The translations under genes were made by a program, and so were the position numbers. The notes beneath the pieces were generated by a model that had not been told where the DNA came from, ran no database searches, and saw nothing but the letters and a program-made list of their open reading frames with translations. Shown one piece after another: positions 12,451-26,000 of a DNA stretch of 64,000 nucleotides (its first letter is position 1; each line of letters starts with the position of its first letter). The stretch comes from Rotaria macrura (taxonomy: Eukaryota > Rotifera > Eurotatoria > Philodinida > Philodinidae): NCBI GenBank assembly GCA_900239685.1, contig OENT01000278.1:78570-142569 (forward strand). The letters run 5' to 3'.

Positions 12451-13101
12451 ATGGCAGACCGAACAAAGGTTCCAAATATGCTCGATACTTTCATGTATTA
12501 TAATAAAAATCCAACACCACCATTTCCTGGTAGAGGATTTCCCTAGTTGCTATTTCTACATAATTTCAATTATTGATAAATCATCTTAGGATATGGTGTG
12601 CCACCTACTTATCTACCTAATCAAACACATATGCAACCGTATGTTGCTCAAGTTGGACTAGATCCTTGGTAATTTAATACGAGAAGCAAATCTTCGAAAT
12701 AAATTAAACGATAAGCAAAATAAATTCTTTCTATTTCTTTTTTATAGGCCTGTTCATGTACCAGCTTATCCTCAGGAATACGAAACACATTTTCCCCTCG
12801 GTTAGATAGACATCTTGTTCTATTTTCTCTTCTTATTTTTTCACGATCATATGTAGGAACGAGTTATTGGTGTACACCCGAATATAAATTAACACCGAAT
12901 AATCTTAATGATAGTGAACCAACATTGGTTATTCGTGATCATCGAGCTAAACCAGGTGTTAAACTAGCTTATACAGAGAAAGGAGCCGAAAGTGATCCTC
13001 GCGTATTTCGTTATCGTTATGGTACTACAGCAGACGTTCCGGCACGACCATACTATTCTCAACCATGGCTTATTGATGAAATTCGAAAAGTCAAACATTA
13101 A
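12451..13101 (+). CDS. Small Pro/Tyr-rich protein, family unknown
   Basis: Four phase-consistent exons (12451-12529, 12590-12668, 12748-12800, 12857-13101) encode 151 residues with no signal peptide or membrane segment. The first half is rich in Pro, Tyr and Asn (NPTPPFPGYGVPPTYLP). The second half contains the segments SYWCTPEYKLTP and FRYRYGTTADVPARPYYSQP. I do not recognise the family. Short proteins of this kind with scattered Tyr/Pro/Trp motifs are common among microtubule inner proteins of cilia and sperm flagella. That possibility is only suggestive and is not a homology call. The three introns (60, 79 and 56 bp) all have GT-AG ends, and reading phase is kept throughout, which makes the gene real. 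It converges on the alpha-tubulin gene with 122 bp between stop codons. A TTTTGATTAG acceptor ends 12 nt before the ATG. Confidence 0.75.
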
Positions 13102-13223
13102 GGACAATAAAATTTTTCATCAATTCATTCGTTTAGAACATTTATTTTTTTCACTTAGCGAATCAGACATAACGAACATATCATCACATACAGAGAAAAT
13201 AATAATAAAATGATAAATAATGT

Positions 13224-15785
13224 CTAATATTCGCCTTCTTCTTCACCTTCAGCAGGTGCTGTATCGGCACCAACTTCTTCATAATCTTTTTCTAACATAG
13301 CCAAATCTTCACGAGCTTCACTAATGTCAATAACGAAAGAAAAAAACGAAAACCATTCAACAAAAATTAACCATTTTGAATTATAATACCTGAATTCACC
13401 TTCTTCCATACCTTCGCCGACATAATGATGTACAAATGCTCGTTTTGCGTAGAGTAAATCAAATTTATGATCAAGACGTGCCCATGCTTCTGCAAACATT
13501 GAAAAGTCAATATCACACCAGAAAGGAAGAAAAAAAAGAATATTGCTTATAATTTACCTGCAATAGCTGTTGTATTCGCCATCATCTAAATCAGTTGATT
13601 CAAAGACAGTTTTCTTTTATTTTAACGAAAAAGTGTCGTCTCTCTTACGCAAGCAGCACGTTGAACCTTAGCTAAATCACCTCCCGGTACCACTGTCGGT
13701 GGTTGATAGTTAATACCAATTTTAAAACCTATATTTTAAATTAAATAATGAAGAAAAAGTAAACGAGTAATCTAATTATTCTCACCTGTTGGACACCAAT
13801 CGACAAATTGAATGTTTCGATTAGCTTTCAATGTTGAAATAGTGGCTACGTTAAAATAAAAAATAAAACCGACGACCATCTCAGTTACAAAGAAGCAAAT
13901 AAACAAAAACGTTTTACCATTGATATCTTTCGGTACAACATCACCTCGATAGAGAATACAGCAAGCCATATATTTTCCATGTCTTGGATCACATTTAACT
14001 AATTGATTTCCGGGTTCGAAAAGAGCTGATGTTACTTCGGATGTTGTCAATTGTTCATGATAGGCTTTCTCGGCTGATATGATCGGGGCATATGTTGTTA
14101 GAGGAAAATGAATACGTGGATAAGGAACAAGATTTGTTTGAAATTCCGTCAGGTCAACATTAATAGCACCATCAAATCGTAGAGAAGCTGTTATAGATGA
14201 AATAACTTGTGCCTAAAATAGAAGATTTTCTCATTTGCTTTTTGTTTTCAATATTTTTTCCTATTGACTATTATCTTGATTTACCATAATGCGATTAACA
14301 TTTGTATATGTTGGCTTTTCAAGATCAAGGTTTCGTCGGCATACATCATAAACAGCTTCATTATCAATACAAAAACAACAATCTGAATTTTCGAATGTGC
14401 TATGTGTCACTGAAAAATAATACGATCTGCAATTGAACAACGATCATAACAATGTTAACTATAAACCGACCAAGAATAGAATTGTATGGTTCTACAACAG
14501 CAGTTGCTATACGTGGGGCTGGATAAACAGCAAATTCAAGTTTAGATTTTTTTCCATAGTCAACGGCTAATCTTTCAATAAGTAATGAAGTAAAACCTTT
14601 GCAAGGAAAATACAAGAACAGAAGAAATTTTCTGAATTAGTTTTCGTTAAAAATCAACAAACCTGAACCTGTACCACCACCAAAGCTATGAAACACAAAA
14701 AATCCTAATAGACCAGAACATTGATCAGCTAATTTTCGAATACGATCAAGTACTAAGTCAATGATTTCTTTGCCCACCGTATATCGACCACGAGCATAAT
14801 TGTTTGCTGCATCTTCTTTGCCCGAGATAAGTGTTTCAGGATGAAATAATTGACGATAAGTACCAGTTCGTACTTCATCTATCAAGAGAAGAAAGAAACC
14901 TGGAAATTTTCCTACTGTTGACGTACAGCACAAGTTTAGAGCATTTGTGTTGGCCTGATTTTTTCTCCAGTGTAACAAAAAATAGAAAATTCGAGAAATA
15001 TTTCTTCGGTTAAAACGTTTCTCAGCTATGATGACTAAGCTTGATAATTTCTACGAAGTGTTTTCAATGAGAGTGAGCCAAACATCATGAATCTTAAATC
15101 CAGATATTTATGGTTCATTCGAACACTATGAGAAACGATTCCATTTGATATCCATGCCGTAATAATAAGGGTAGTATCAAGCTTTGTGGGTGCTAAATTT
15201 TATGAAGTCTACAATAGTTCTTCAGTTTATACTGCTCGTTGAAAAACAAATATTTCCTCTAAAACTTTCAAAAGTGAACTAATCCTCTCAAATAATTTTT
15301 TTAAGTATTGATTCATATTTTTGTTGAATTCTACACAGAACATAGTTTCGAGAAGAAAATCTTAAAACTAAACAATTGCTCTAAACTGAAATTCGCTATT
15401 ATTTCAGCTGACTCTATCATTCCTACCAATAACTGTTGGTTCAAGATCAATAAAAACCGTTCGAGGTACATCTATTCAATGCAAACAACATTCATTGAGG
15501 ACTAATTTTTGAATATATATATATGTATCTCACATTTTCCAGCTCCTGTCTCGGCAAAAAACGTTTGAAATGAATCATCACCCGATCCAAGGGTACAATC
15601 AGTTGGCATTTGTCCATCAGGCTGTATTCCATGTTCAAGACAATATAATTCCCAGCATGCATTTCCGATTTGTACACCACATTGACCAATATGAATAGAA
15701 AGACATTCACGCTGGTGAAATCGAAGAAAAGAAAAACGATATTTTCTATTTATCGAAGCAAACTTCGAATATTCATATTTACCAT
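13224..15785 (-). CDS. Alpha-tubulin, divergent, Cys at position 40
   Basis: Alpha-tubulin polymerises with beta-tubulin into microtubules. Twelve exons join in phase: 15785-15783 (ATG alone), 15711-15534, 15471-15427, 14878-14663, 14596-14471, 14409-14285, 14212-13918, 13845-13786, 13728-13649, 13585-13558, 13489-13390 and 13320-13224, giving 450 residues, the usual length. Visible family marks are the N-terminal [20 protein letters not shown], the GTP-binding GGGTGSG, the [12 protein letters not shown] segment that carries the catalytic Glu, and an acidic tail ending in EGEY with the terminal Tyr retained. The 40-position loop reads [14 protein letters not shown], so the Lys acetylated by ATAT1 is replaced by Cys. 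Other departures from canonical alpha-tubulin occur ([24 protein letters not shown]). This is therefore probably a diverged isotype, not the housekeeping gene. A single-codon first exon is a known feature of animal alpha-tubulin genes. Intron 3 (15426-14879) is unusually long. Confidence 0.95.
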
Positions 15786-16692
15786 CGTAGAATTAGTTTC
15801 AAAAAACAATAGACAAAACGAAAAATTCAGATGATGCCTTTGTTTGATTAAATCAGTGGTTTCGTCTAGATTCAATGTAAATCACTTATTGTTTTATCGC
15901 GCTCTTTTCTTTCCTATTGTTTTACATAAATCATTGATTAATGAATTTCTCAACAATCAGATAGAACAGTCGATTTTTACTTGATAATCGATCGAATTGA
16001 AATCTTTCAAATTTATTTGAAAAATAAAATAAATTTCGAAAGACAAACATTTCGACAAAATACTTTTTTTCCTCTTTCCAATTTACATTCATGTTCAACA
16101 TATTAACTTCCTCACTTACGAAAGATTCAATAAATTCTTCATGATTAATTGTTAATATCTATGTACATTCAACATGAGAACATCTATTAAATTTTCTACG
16201 CGTTCAAGATTGCATATAATAGCATCTTAAGTTTTCTGAAAAATTTTCAAAATGTTACGTACTCGATGACATGATCGAACATGATTGTTTTCATACTTTT
16301 CATATCCATATCTATCGCTGTTCAATACTCGAATAATATTTATGAATTAACATGCTATGTGTTTTGAAGTAATAGATCTGTATTTGTAAAGTGAAGCATA
16401 TGTGAAAGATTAATTATAAATTGCAAGAAATTTCAATGAACTTGTCAGTCATCATACTCGTGCCATGAATTGCAACATTTTGAGTTGCAGAAAATAATAT
16501 ATAATATTTGATGATTCATTACAAAAGTTAAAAACAAAACTTTAATGCTGTCTAAAAGATCTGAAAATAGACAAGTCTATGTCTGAGTAATACAAAATTA
16601 CATCGACATCATTATATTATCTTTCTACTATCTTTGAGAATCACTAGAGTAGCACCAATTAATGCATGACTGTTTACTAAATGATACTGCGT
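15786..16692. other. 5' flank of alpha-tubulin
   Basis: AT-rich, with no coding signal. It should hold the tubulin promoter and 5' UTR, but no motif can be assigned. Confidence 0.4.
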
Positions 16693-18155
16693 CAGAGATG
16701 CAGTTTGAAGGTTCCAAAAATCGAAACGAAAGAATCGAAATTCGAACTGTTCTTTCAACGTTTTTTACTTGAAACTGTTAAGGACCGAAATTTGATCGAC
16801 TTTTATCTTCATGTTTGTTTCTTCATTCTTCTATGATTCCTCATGAAAAAAACTTGTCATCTTATCGTCACACTTGATTCTACTTGTCTCGCTAAATATT
16901 CAACTAATAAATCTTAAATGTCGATATCATGAACATAGAAAGCTCAGGATGCAAAATTTCACATCATTCTGAATAACAAAGCATCGATATACGGATAGCT
17001 GTGATCGAGAGATTCAAAAACAAAACTAAAATAACGGCTACATGTAAAACTAGTGTTTGTGACGATTATCATGAATAGAGATAGAAAATAATGGTTCCTA
17101 CCTATTTTTAAATCTCTTTTATATATCTGCAGTATGATTTCGCTTTCCTTTGTAGGCAACTGGAATTGTGATTTGTACAGCTATAAAAAAAAGTACAGAA
17201 AGTATGAGATTTTAAAAAATGTATGGCGGTTTTCTGAAGTGAATTTTCTGCAGTTGTAAATTAGAAAAATGAATTTATTTTTAACTCTTTGATCTTTGAA
17301 ATATTAGATCTACATTATCCATAGTGTGAGAAAAAGGAAGATACTCGACCTTTTTGAAATAAATCATTTTCTACTTAAAATCGATAATGATTTTTCGGAA
17401 CTTCTGTGTGATTCTATGCATTGCTGAGAGTCTATGCTAGCAATTTAGATAAGTTTTGTACTCGTAACGATTACTTAGCAAACTGAAGACATTGAGCCAT
17501 CCAATGGACTATCAAGCCTCTGTGTGCCAGCAGTAGAATAATAAAAACAAAAATAATAGTAAATGTATTACAAACCTTGGATCATGAGAATTGGTAATCG
17601 TATGCACTATGAACTAAGCGTTTCTAGAAGTTATACAACCATATGAAGCAAATTTTATGCTTGTTTTATATGTACCGAAAACATAGTTTCCTTTGACGTA
17701 AATTTTTGTCGGTTTAGTTTTGTACATTTAATGGCGTGAGAAAAGACACACACATACGCACCAAAAAATTCATGTTTCGCTCTATCTTCTGACTTCATCA
17801 CAGAATTCTTTGACGAATTAATGATGAAGTTATTTATTGGCTTCACTAGAAACGTTTTTTAAGGGTGTGAGTCAGATGATATCATTTTTTTTAAAGCAGA
17901 ACGAGTATTTTGCCCAATCGGATCATAAAAGGGTTTCTTCTCTTCTTTTTCATCTACGATTTCAAGAAAATACTATTTGTTAATAAGAAATATGAATCAT
18001 TGCAAAATAAAAAAGGAAGCATTGAAAATTCTGGAGAATTTAATAATATTTGATTGATGTCCAAGAACGCATGAGCGGTTCTGGTTCTTAAATTTTAGAA
18101 ACCGAACTCGAAACCATAGTTTTTATCAGCTTTACCAACCAGAAACATTGCTCTG
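16693..18155. mobile_element. Possible degenerate hAT-like element
   Basis: The left end CAGAGATGCAGTTTGAAGGTTCC and the right end (reverse complement CAGAGCAATGTTTCTGGTTGG) share a CAGAG start, and both are followed by GGTT/TCGAA-rich subterminal sequence like that of the 2022-3595 element. Flanks are similar but not identical (TACTGCGT on the left, GTAGCTGCGT on the right). The interior has no recognisable transposase. Boundaries and identity are tentative. Confidence 0.3.
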
Positions 18156-20034
18156 GTAGCTGCGTGTCATTGAACTGATGGACTCTAGTCGAGATTAGTT
18201 GCGCATGGTACAGGAACACCAGTTTTTGGCAAGTACTAATATAATTTGGAAAACTTCTCTATTGAACTAACCCTCTTGTATCTTCATTGTGGATTTCCAA
18301 CTAGAATGGCATTTATTCTCACAGAATTCTTTTTCGATTCTATCATATTATCAAAAAATGTTGTTTGTGCTTTACTAATTGCATTCGGGAGAACTATGAA
18401 AAAAAGAAGAGAATCAGAAGTCTTTACTGACATTTGCTTTTCTTTTTCTAGATTTCTAGTGTTTTCTTTATGTATTTCTTTTATAATTGTGAAAGTTGAA
18501 ACAGCTAGTGCTCATCTACAAAGAAGATGAAAAAGCTGCAGGTTTGCTAGGAATAGATCGATACTGATACTAAAAAATAGAAATCTGAACTAGTTGGTGT
18601 CGAAACTGAGTTGCTAAAGTTCCCTTTTTTGACCCATGATGAACTATTGAATTCTTGTTCTTTTTTTGGGTGTCTATCATCAGCATCGCCAGACAATCAA
18701 AGGGAATTTCATGAAGTTTCAAAATTAGTAGACGTGCTCGGAAGTAAAAATTGAATGACAACTTTTACTGTTTGTTTTTGTGCATAAAAAGCTAGCTCTG
18801 CCACTTTTAGTCAATAATAACAGTATAAACGCTTCGAAAAGTTTCATGAAAAGTCAATTTATTCTTAAAATCATGTTTCTAACATTTAGGGTGTCATTTC
18901 GCCACGCATACTCTTTCCATTCACTCTATTGATACCGTTCAGTTCACTCCTATCTAATGCTCATTGATTCATTTACAGTCGGTTAGAAAGAAATATAAAC
19001 GAATAAGGATTCAAATTGTATGCCAACGAAAATGATCAATAGTTATCTTTGAAATAGATAGTAGTTTTTCAGCCGATTTATGGATAGTAATCGGATTATT
19101 CTGTTCAAAAAATCGAAGTTTGCTAAAAAAAAGAACACAAATGTTAGCAAGCATAACAAAGAAGTATTATACTTTTCGAAAAAGAAAACATTTTTAAGAT
19201 GTAGCATATAGTTGCAACACAATTGTCATTGCGTGACATAACAGATTCTACATAGCGCAATGATTATTGAAGAAGATACTGAATAAGTTGTTCATGTCCT
19301 AGAAATCGCTTAATCCATTGATGTTTATCCTGCTAGTTTTTCTATCACTCTACGTTTTTTTCTGCTTGCATTCATATTTTCTTTGTGCGTCAGTTTATTC
19401 CTCATCTTTATTTTCTCTTCTGTCGATCCGATGTCATTTTCATGACAGGTCTATATCATCGCATGGATAAAAATGAAACAAATAGGCTTTACCAGCCATC
19501 ATATTATTATTGTTCATCTATTTTAATCTGCTATAAGCTTACTGAACACAATTAACATGAAAGTTTATTGTGTGACATGCTGTTTTGAAAGAGTATCCAA
19601 GGTAGACGAGTAAGATTTTTAAAAAACTGCGAATTCATGCACATGGATCAATAACGAATAGTGTGGTCCTTTCACTAAATCATTTTCTAAGAAAAACTAT
19701 CACTCAGACTAATTGTCAAAAATATTCATTCCTATTTTGTAGTCGTATCATCTGAATATACATTTCTATTATGTCATACAACGAAGTAAAAAATGCTTAT
19801 GAAACGGTCTTGTTATCTTCAGATGGCATGAAATTTTTTAATGTTGATATTTAAATAAGATGTATACATGGATGTATTTAAAAAAAGAGCAATAAGGTAG
19901 AATACAAGTCGAAAATGAAAGAAACAACACAACAAATATCTAACCAATAAGCTGATTATTATTATACAAAAGACAAAGATAAAGAAAACAAAATGATTGA
20001 TTTTATCTGACAGAATTTTGATTTTGTTTTTGTT
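18156..20034. other. 3' flank of NCKAP1, no gene seen
   Basis: About 1.9 kb with only short unsupported frames. It probably includes the NCKAP1 3' UTR at its right-hand end. Confidence 0.45.
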
Positions 20035-23000
20035 TCATTCGATATTACTTGATATGATAAAAAAAGCATTACGTAAAACACTCGATGGAAAGCAGGTTTC
20101 GAGTAAATCACGTGTTAAATATGGACATTGATTAACAAATTGTTCGAGTAAAATATACGTGGCTTCTTTATGTATGATATCATTTGGTAAGCCATTTGAA
20201 TTATTTGATGTTGAATTATTATTTGCATTTGCATATTTCGTATTTTGTCCACAATCAACATCGATTAAACGTAATAAACTTGATGATGCTAATGCGAGAA
20301 ATTCCTTACAACGATCTTCAATATGTCGTTGACCGTGTTCAAAAAAGAATGTTGTAATTAATGTATTTATAGCACGTATTAAACAATGACAATTATTTGC
20401 ATGTGAATCTAATGCAACAATATATTTTGTTGATTCAAGTCTTGCTAAGCGTGGCAAAGCAACAGCTATATAAACCATGACTAGACATGAAAGTATATAT
20501 TCTTCAGATTCGTTTGTTGTCGATGATGGATCAGTTATGCTATTATTAGCACTATTCATAGAATTTTTTTGATTTATTAATGCTTGACATAATGTTGAAT
20601 CTATTATTGTCGATGTACCTGTCGATGAAATCATTTCATTAATTAGTAAATGATGTTGAGGATCATTTGAGAATGTTGTCGTTTTATATTGAGAATAAAA
20701 ATGTTCTAATGTGACCATTAAAAATGGCATACGTTTATTTAAAACATCTTCTAATGCTTCTTCAATAAGACTTTTTAATTGTAATAACACACCAATTAAT
20801 ATAACACGTTGTAGAAGTAAATCAACGTGTTCAAGTTGTTTTAAGTATAGTTTCATTTGTGCTGGTTTATCGAAATTTATACGAAGATTATTAAGAAGAT
20901 CACGTTGACTATGTGTTAGTTTTCGAATTTCATTGATTTGTTGAACGCAACGATAAAGTATCATTTCACATAGATATTTACAACCGTCTAGAACAAAAAC
21001 CAAGAGATTTCTCATTATGATTGAACTCGAAGAAGAATATTATTGTTTTATAATTAGAAAGAAATATGTAATGGGTATATGAGATGATTGACTATCTTCC
21101 TAGATTAATATGATTCGAAATGATCAATGAATTCGTCTTGTTGAATATTTTATTTTTTCAAAAAGGTGACTGCGTCTATAATACAACTAGTATGATTGGT
21201 ATTGAACGACGTTTAGATCTCGTTAATATTCATGCTTGAAATTTAATTCATAATTTAAGATTATGAAGCAGAATTTTATTATCAATTGAGTATTATGAGA
21301 TCCAGTTTTACTGGTATGAATTTTTGAATTAGGAGCAAAATCTGTAAAACGCTTTAAATCTGATCTTTCGTTGTTAGTTGAATAAATTCGATTGAAACTG
21401 AAATGTTGGTAGATCGATAGATGAATAGTAATTTTCTGACAATTAGAATGATAAAAGTATTTCAGCTTGGTAACCAAATTCAACTCTACTAAAGTATCTA
21501 CTGTTTAAGCTGTGTATTTTAATTGATGATCATGATTCTTTTTCTTACGTAGATATATTTCTTATTGAATTATTATATCCCCTTTGTCGAATTCCCATTC
21601 GACCACGATGAAAACCGATGGTCGAAACTGCATCAATAAAATAGTCAAATATTATTGCTCCAATATCGTAATAACTATACTCTCTCTGTGTTAAATCATG
21701 ATCTCATATCTCGGATTCATAACTTTCAAGAGAAAAACAAAGGTTCAAATGCAGATTCACGCCTATTGCGATTGTTTAGAAGTTAAAATTATAGATAAAT
21801 CTTACATGGTTTAATTAATTCGACTAGTGCTCGTAATTCATTAAATGAAGCATATTCTTCGGGATCAAATGGTAATGTTAAATCTTGTTGATGAATACTA
21901 ACAAATGATCGACGAATAGGCGAATAAACAATGGTACCCATTGTAATACGTTTAACTAGTACTTCAAGGAACCAATGTGTATAAAGTGATGTTATTGTTT
22001 CATTTCCTGCACTGTCTAATGGTTGACTTTGTTGTAAAAGTACTTCATTGAATATTCTTGTTGTGTCGATTTGACAATGAGATTCAACTAATGTTAGTAT
22101 GTCCATATATGATTCAACAGATGATAATAATTCTGATGGTTTAGCAATTTCCATAGCTGGTGGACGATAATTAACCATTTCGGATAAAGATTTATTAAAA
22201 CGATTTTCCAAATGTGATATTAAATATTCATTCGGTAAAAATTTATGTTCCCATATTGTTATTTGTTTACGGTAAGATATTGAAAAACATAACTCATTCA
22301 GCACCATCATTAATTTATCTGTTTTTGTCATATCACGACGATTCGATCGACGTGATTCGTCGCCTGGTAATGATATTTTAACAACAGTGGAATTCGATCC
22401 TATTGTTGTATCGTGTTTGGATGAAGAACTATGTTTTTTCGACAGTTGCTCAGCTGGTATCTTTTTTCGTAGACGTGATATAACTGCATTCTTAGGTAAA
22501 AGCTACAAAAGAGCATAGAAAAAAAACTATCAGCTAATAGACTTGGTGAGGGAAGAAGTAAACAATCAAATGCTTAGCATTTCAATAGTTCTACTTTTTT
22601 ATATTGGTCGAGCATAGTATTCTTTATAAAAATCGTAAATTAATTTCAATTTCAATGGAGACATATCCAAGAATAAACATCGAGCAACTTTTTATAGAAA
22701 TCTGAAGAAATATTAAATTTTTTTTCCGATTCCAAGCGATCTATTCAGCTTGGGTGTTAAAAGCATGAGTTTGCCAAAAAAGTCTCTGGCTCTGCCGAGA
22801 ATTTCAATAAAGAAAAAGTTCGCATTTTACAATTCCTTGTTCTCTTAAAGCATTTTAAAGCGTATTCTATATTTAATAAAACTATTCTTCGATTCTAACC
22901 TGAGTATTCACTATTCAGTAACGATCGTTATAGAATATTTCCTAACGAATAATAGTGAACAGAATTTCCATATTCATATTATCCATACAATCTAGCTGAT

Positions 23001-26000
23001 TCGCTCGACGATTGGCTACTTATATTTTTCTATTCACTAGAAATCAATAATGAAAATGTCGGCTATACACTAATTGCAAGCTTTCCGTGTTTATTTCTAT
23101 GGTTATATACATTTGCCGACGAACAATACAAAATGAAATCTACGAAAAGAACGCATCGTGATCAAGTATCTTATATTCAACTACATATCATATTGTCTCA
23201 TGTGTTAATAAAAAATATATAATATCTAATGCCTGAATAGGTTTCAATATTCCGACAAACCAAGAAATATCTTTTCAATCTTACCTGTTCATTCATAAGA
23301 AAATATTCATTTGCTATTTCTGATACCGTACTTTTAATTTGTTTACATATTTCATCAATAAAAGCATGTGCACTTTTTAAACTTAAATCTCCTATTTGTT
23401 GTCGTTCTTCAGGACATAATTCATGTGTTGCATTTATAAAATGTTGACATATCAATGGAAAAGCAATAGCGTAACGTATTTGTGATGGATAATAAATACA
23501 CGATGAAAATAAATGGTCGAATTGTGTTAAATAAAAATAAAATATTGATAAATCACTTGTTTCATAGAGTAATGTTTCAATATCATCCACACATTTCGAA
23601 TGAAAACAGATGGTATTCATTGTTTGTGCAAAATTTTCATTGTGCGAAAGTGATATAGACGATAAAGATGATTTTTTTGTTACACTTGTATATGCTTGCA
23701 TACGAAACCAATCAAGACGTAATGCACGTAAATCGGCACTTGTCGATGTTGATAGTGTTGTTATTGTATTATAGAATGATGTTAACAATATTGATTCATC
23801 TTCTGTACATGACATATTAAGATTCTTTATATTTGTTTGTAAATCATTTGAATCGAGTGTTGATAAACATTCAATATAATATTGTTTTACAACAGATGAA
23901 TACGTTGTTATTAAATGACGAATTTCTTCTGCGAAAGAAAAATAGAATCATCAAAATCAATATACGATCGAAATTCTATGATAGCAATAGAATAATTTAC
24001 CCATATAAAATAAAAATTCTGGATATGTTCGATCACTATAATCATCACGTGTTGTACCAGCTGTTTTTTTATTCGTTTCTTTTTGAAGTTTAGCCGGAAA
24101 ATTTTCACTATGTCGTAATAACCAAACGATTTCATCTCGTGCTAAACTTAATGCAGTGAATGCTGTTAAAAGTTTCGGACCTAAAATATGAATAATTCAA
24201 TAAGTATCTAGTTGTTGAATCAACAAGGTGATCTGTTTTTTCGTTTTAAAAGAATCTTTGAATAAAAACACAACATAGACAATATCTATCACATTGATGT
24301 TTTTTAGTCCTCGATTGTTACAAATAAATACATTTTTTTTTCTTTCAAAGTTTCAGATATTGTTTACTATTGTTCATTTATAAAGAATTTTTAATAGGAA
24401 GAAAGAACCTTTTCAAACGAATATCTGAATTTTAAATGTTCGAAAAGATATTTCATGTTTAATTTCGAAAGAAAGATCCTATTTACACATCTACTAACCA
24501 AGTAATGCTGGTTGATCAGCAAAAACTAATGCTAATTCTTTCAATTGCGGTCGAATATATTTTCGTCTTTCACGTCTATATAATGGTTGATCACTTATAG
24601 CTTTTTTAAATGTATCATTTAATAATTCCGTTAATTTCAATTGTCTATATGATTTATAAATATCTAAATTTTGATGTAAATATTGATGTGTTAATAATAA
24701 TTCATCGCGATAGAGAACATGAACAAAACTGCTTGATAATGCTTTTTCAAATAGTTGCAAACATTTAGAATTCATTATTAATTGTTGTGGACATACAATC
24801 ATTGCATAGATAATCCAACGTTCAATTGTTTCTTGTGATAAATATTCACATGGTAAAACCTCGGACGTGTCCATTAAATGTGCTGTTTGTGACGTAGCAA
24901 GTAAACTAAGTAAATTTTTTGCTCGCCAATCCGATACCTTACATGTACGACGATCATATACAGGTGCTAGTGATTGTATAGCATCGCCTATTGAACGTAC
25001 ATGTGGAACGAATTCATCATGTAGTTTACGTAATGGTTGTTCATAATCGATTATCATTTGACCAAGACGTGGAAAACTTGCATCACCATGACCATGTATT
25101 AAATCTGTTGCTATATTGTATAAGCCAAGAACTATTTTACGATCATCAACACGTGATAGAAGTATCATGAGTGATACGTATGTTGAGATTAAGTCCAAAT
25201 AAGATTTTGTCAAGTCATAATTAAGTGTCTAATATATAATACGACGAAAAAAAATAAATAAAACAGTTCATATTAATAAATGAAAATAGAAAGAACAATG
25301 ATTGACATACAATATCAAAATGAACTTGACAAGCATCAATAGTAGTTAATAAGTCGGTAACATGATCCTAGACGATGCAAATATGACTTTGTAGGTTGTT
25401 TACATCGCGAAATAAAAAGATCGAAACTTACACGAAATTCTAAAAGATCAACAAATGTAAAATAATATATTGCAAGTGATTTGATTATATCAGTTTTAAT
25501 AGACGTAAGTGGTTGAAATTGACTCTATTAAAATATCCAAAATAGTACATGTGTTGGTTAATTACACAAGTAAACATCAATACTTTATCAACAGCTGGAA
25601 ATTTCTTTTGTATCTGACGTAGAACCGAATCAAGATTTTTATCCAGAAGAAATGATGGTTTCGATTTTGTTTCAGCACATGCCTAAAATAAATTACATAT
25701 AATAATGTTTGAAATCTTTCTTTTCATATCATCGAACTCTGTTTTAAATGTAATATTTTATTTTCGCTGAGGGGGGGGGGGAGGGTGGGCGGGAAGGAAG
25801 TTTTACAATTAAGTTGTTTTTCGAGAAAATAAATTTTTTGCATGAATGAATTATCGAACAGTGAAAAGTACTTTTGATCACTTAGTTTGAGTTTGATTTT
25901 CTACTGATAGGATAATATTGATTTACAATTCAGCCGATAGCTATCTTGGAAATAGCATATTTTGTATTCGTTTATCCTATAGAATGAATGTCTAAGTTTA

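Noticed and set aside
14637-14978. Reading alpha-tubulin as starting or ending within long single-exon frames
   Set aside because: Phase-consistent splicing recovers a full 450-residue tubulin, so the frame ends at intron boundaries are artefacts.
18246-18530. Hydrophobic frame that could be a membrane protein
   Set aside because: No splice context, no start support and composition expected from T-rich noncoding DNA.
21720-21770. GGTTCAAATG segment as a tRNA T-arm
   Set aside because: No matching acceptor stem, anticodon arm or box A spacing nearby.
22340-23284. Treating the NCKAP1 exons as several separate genes because of long introns
   Set aside because: Exon phases and co-linear similarity to NCKAP1 run from one end to the other.
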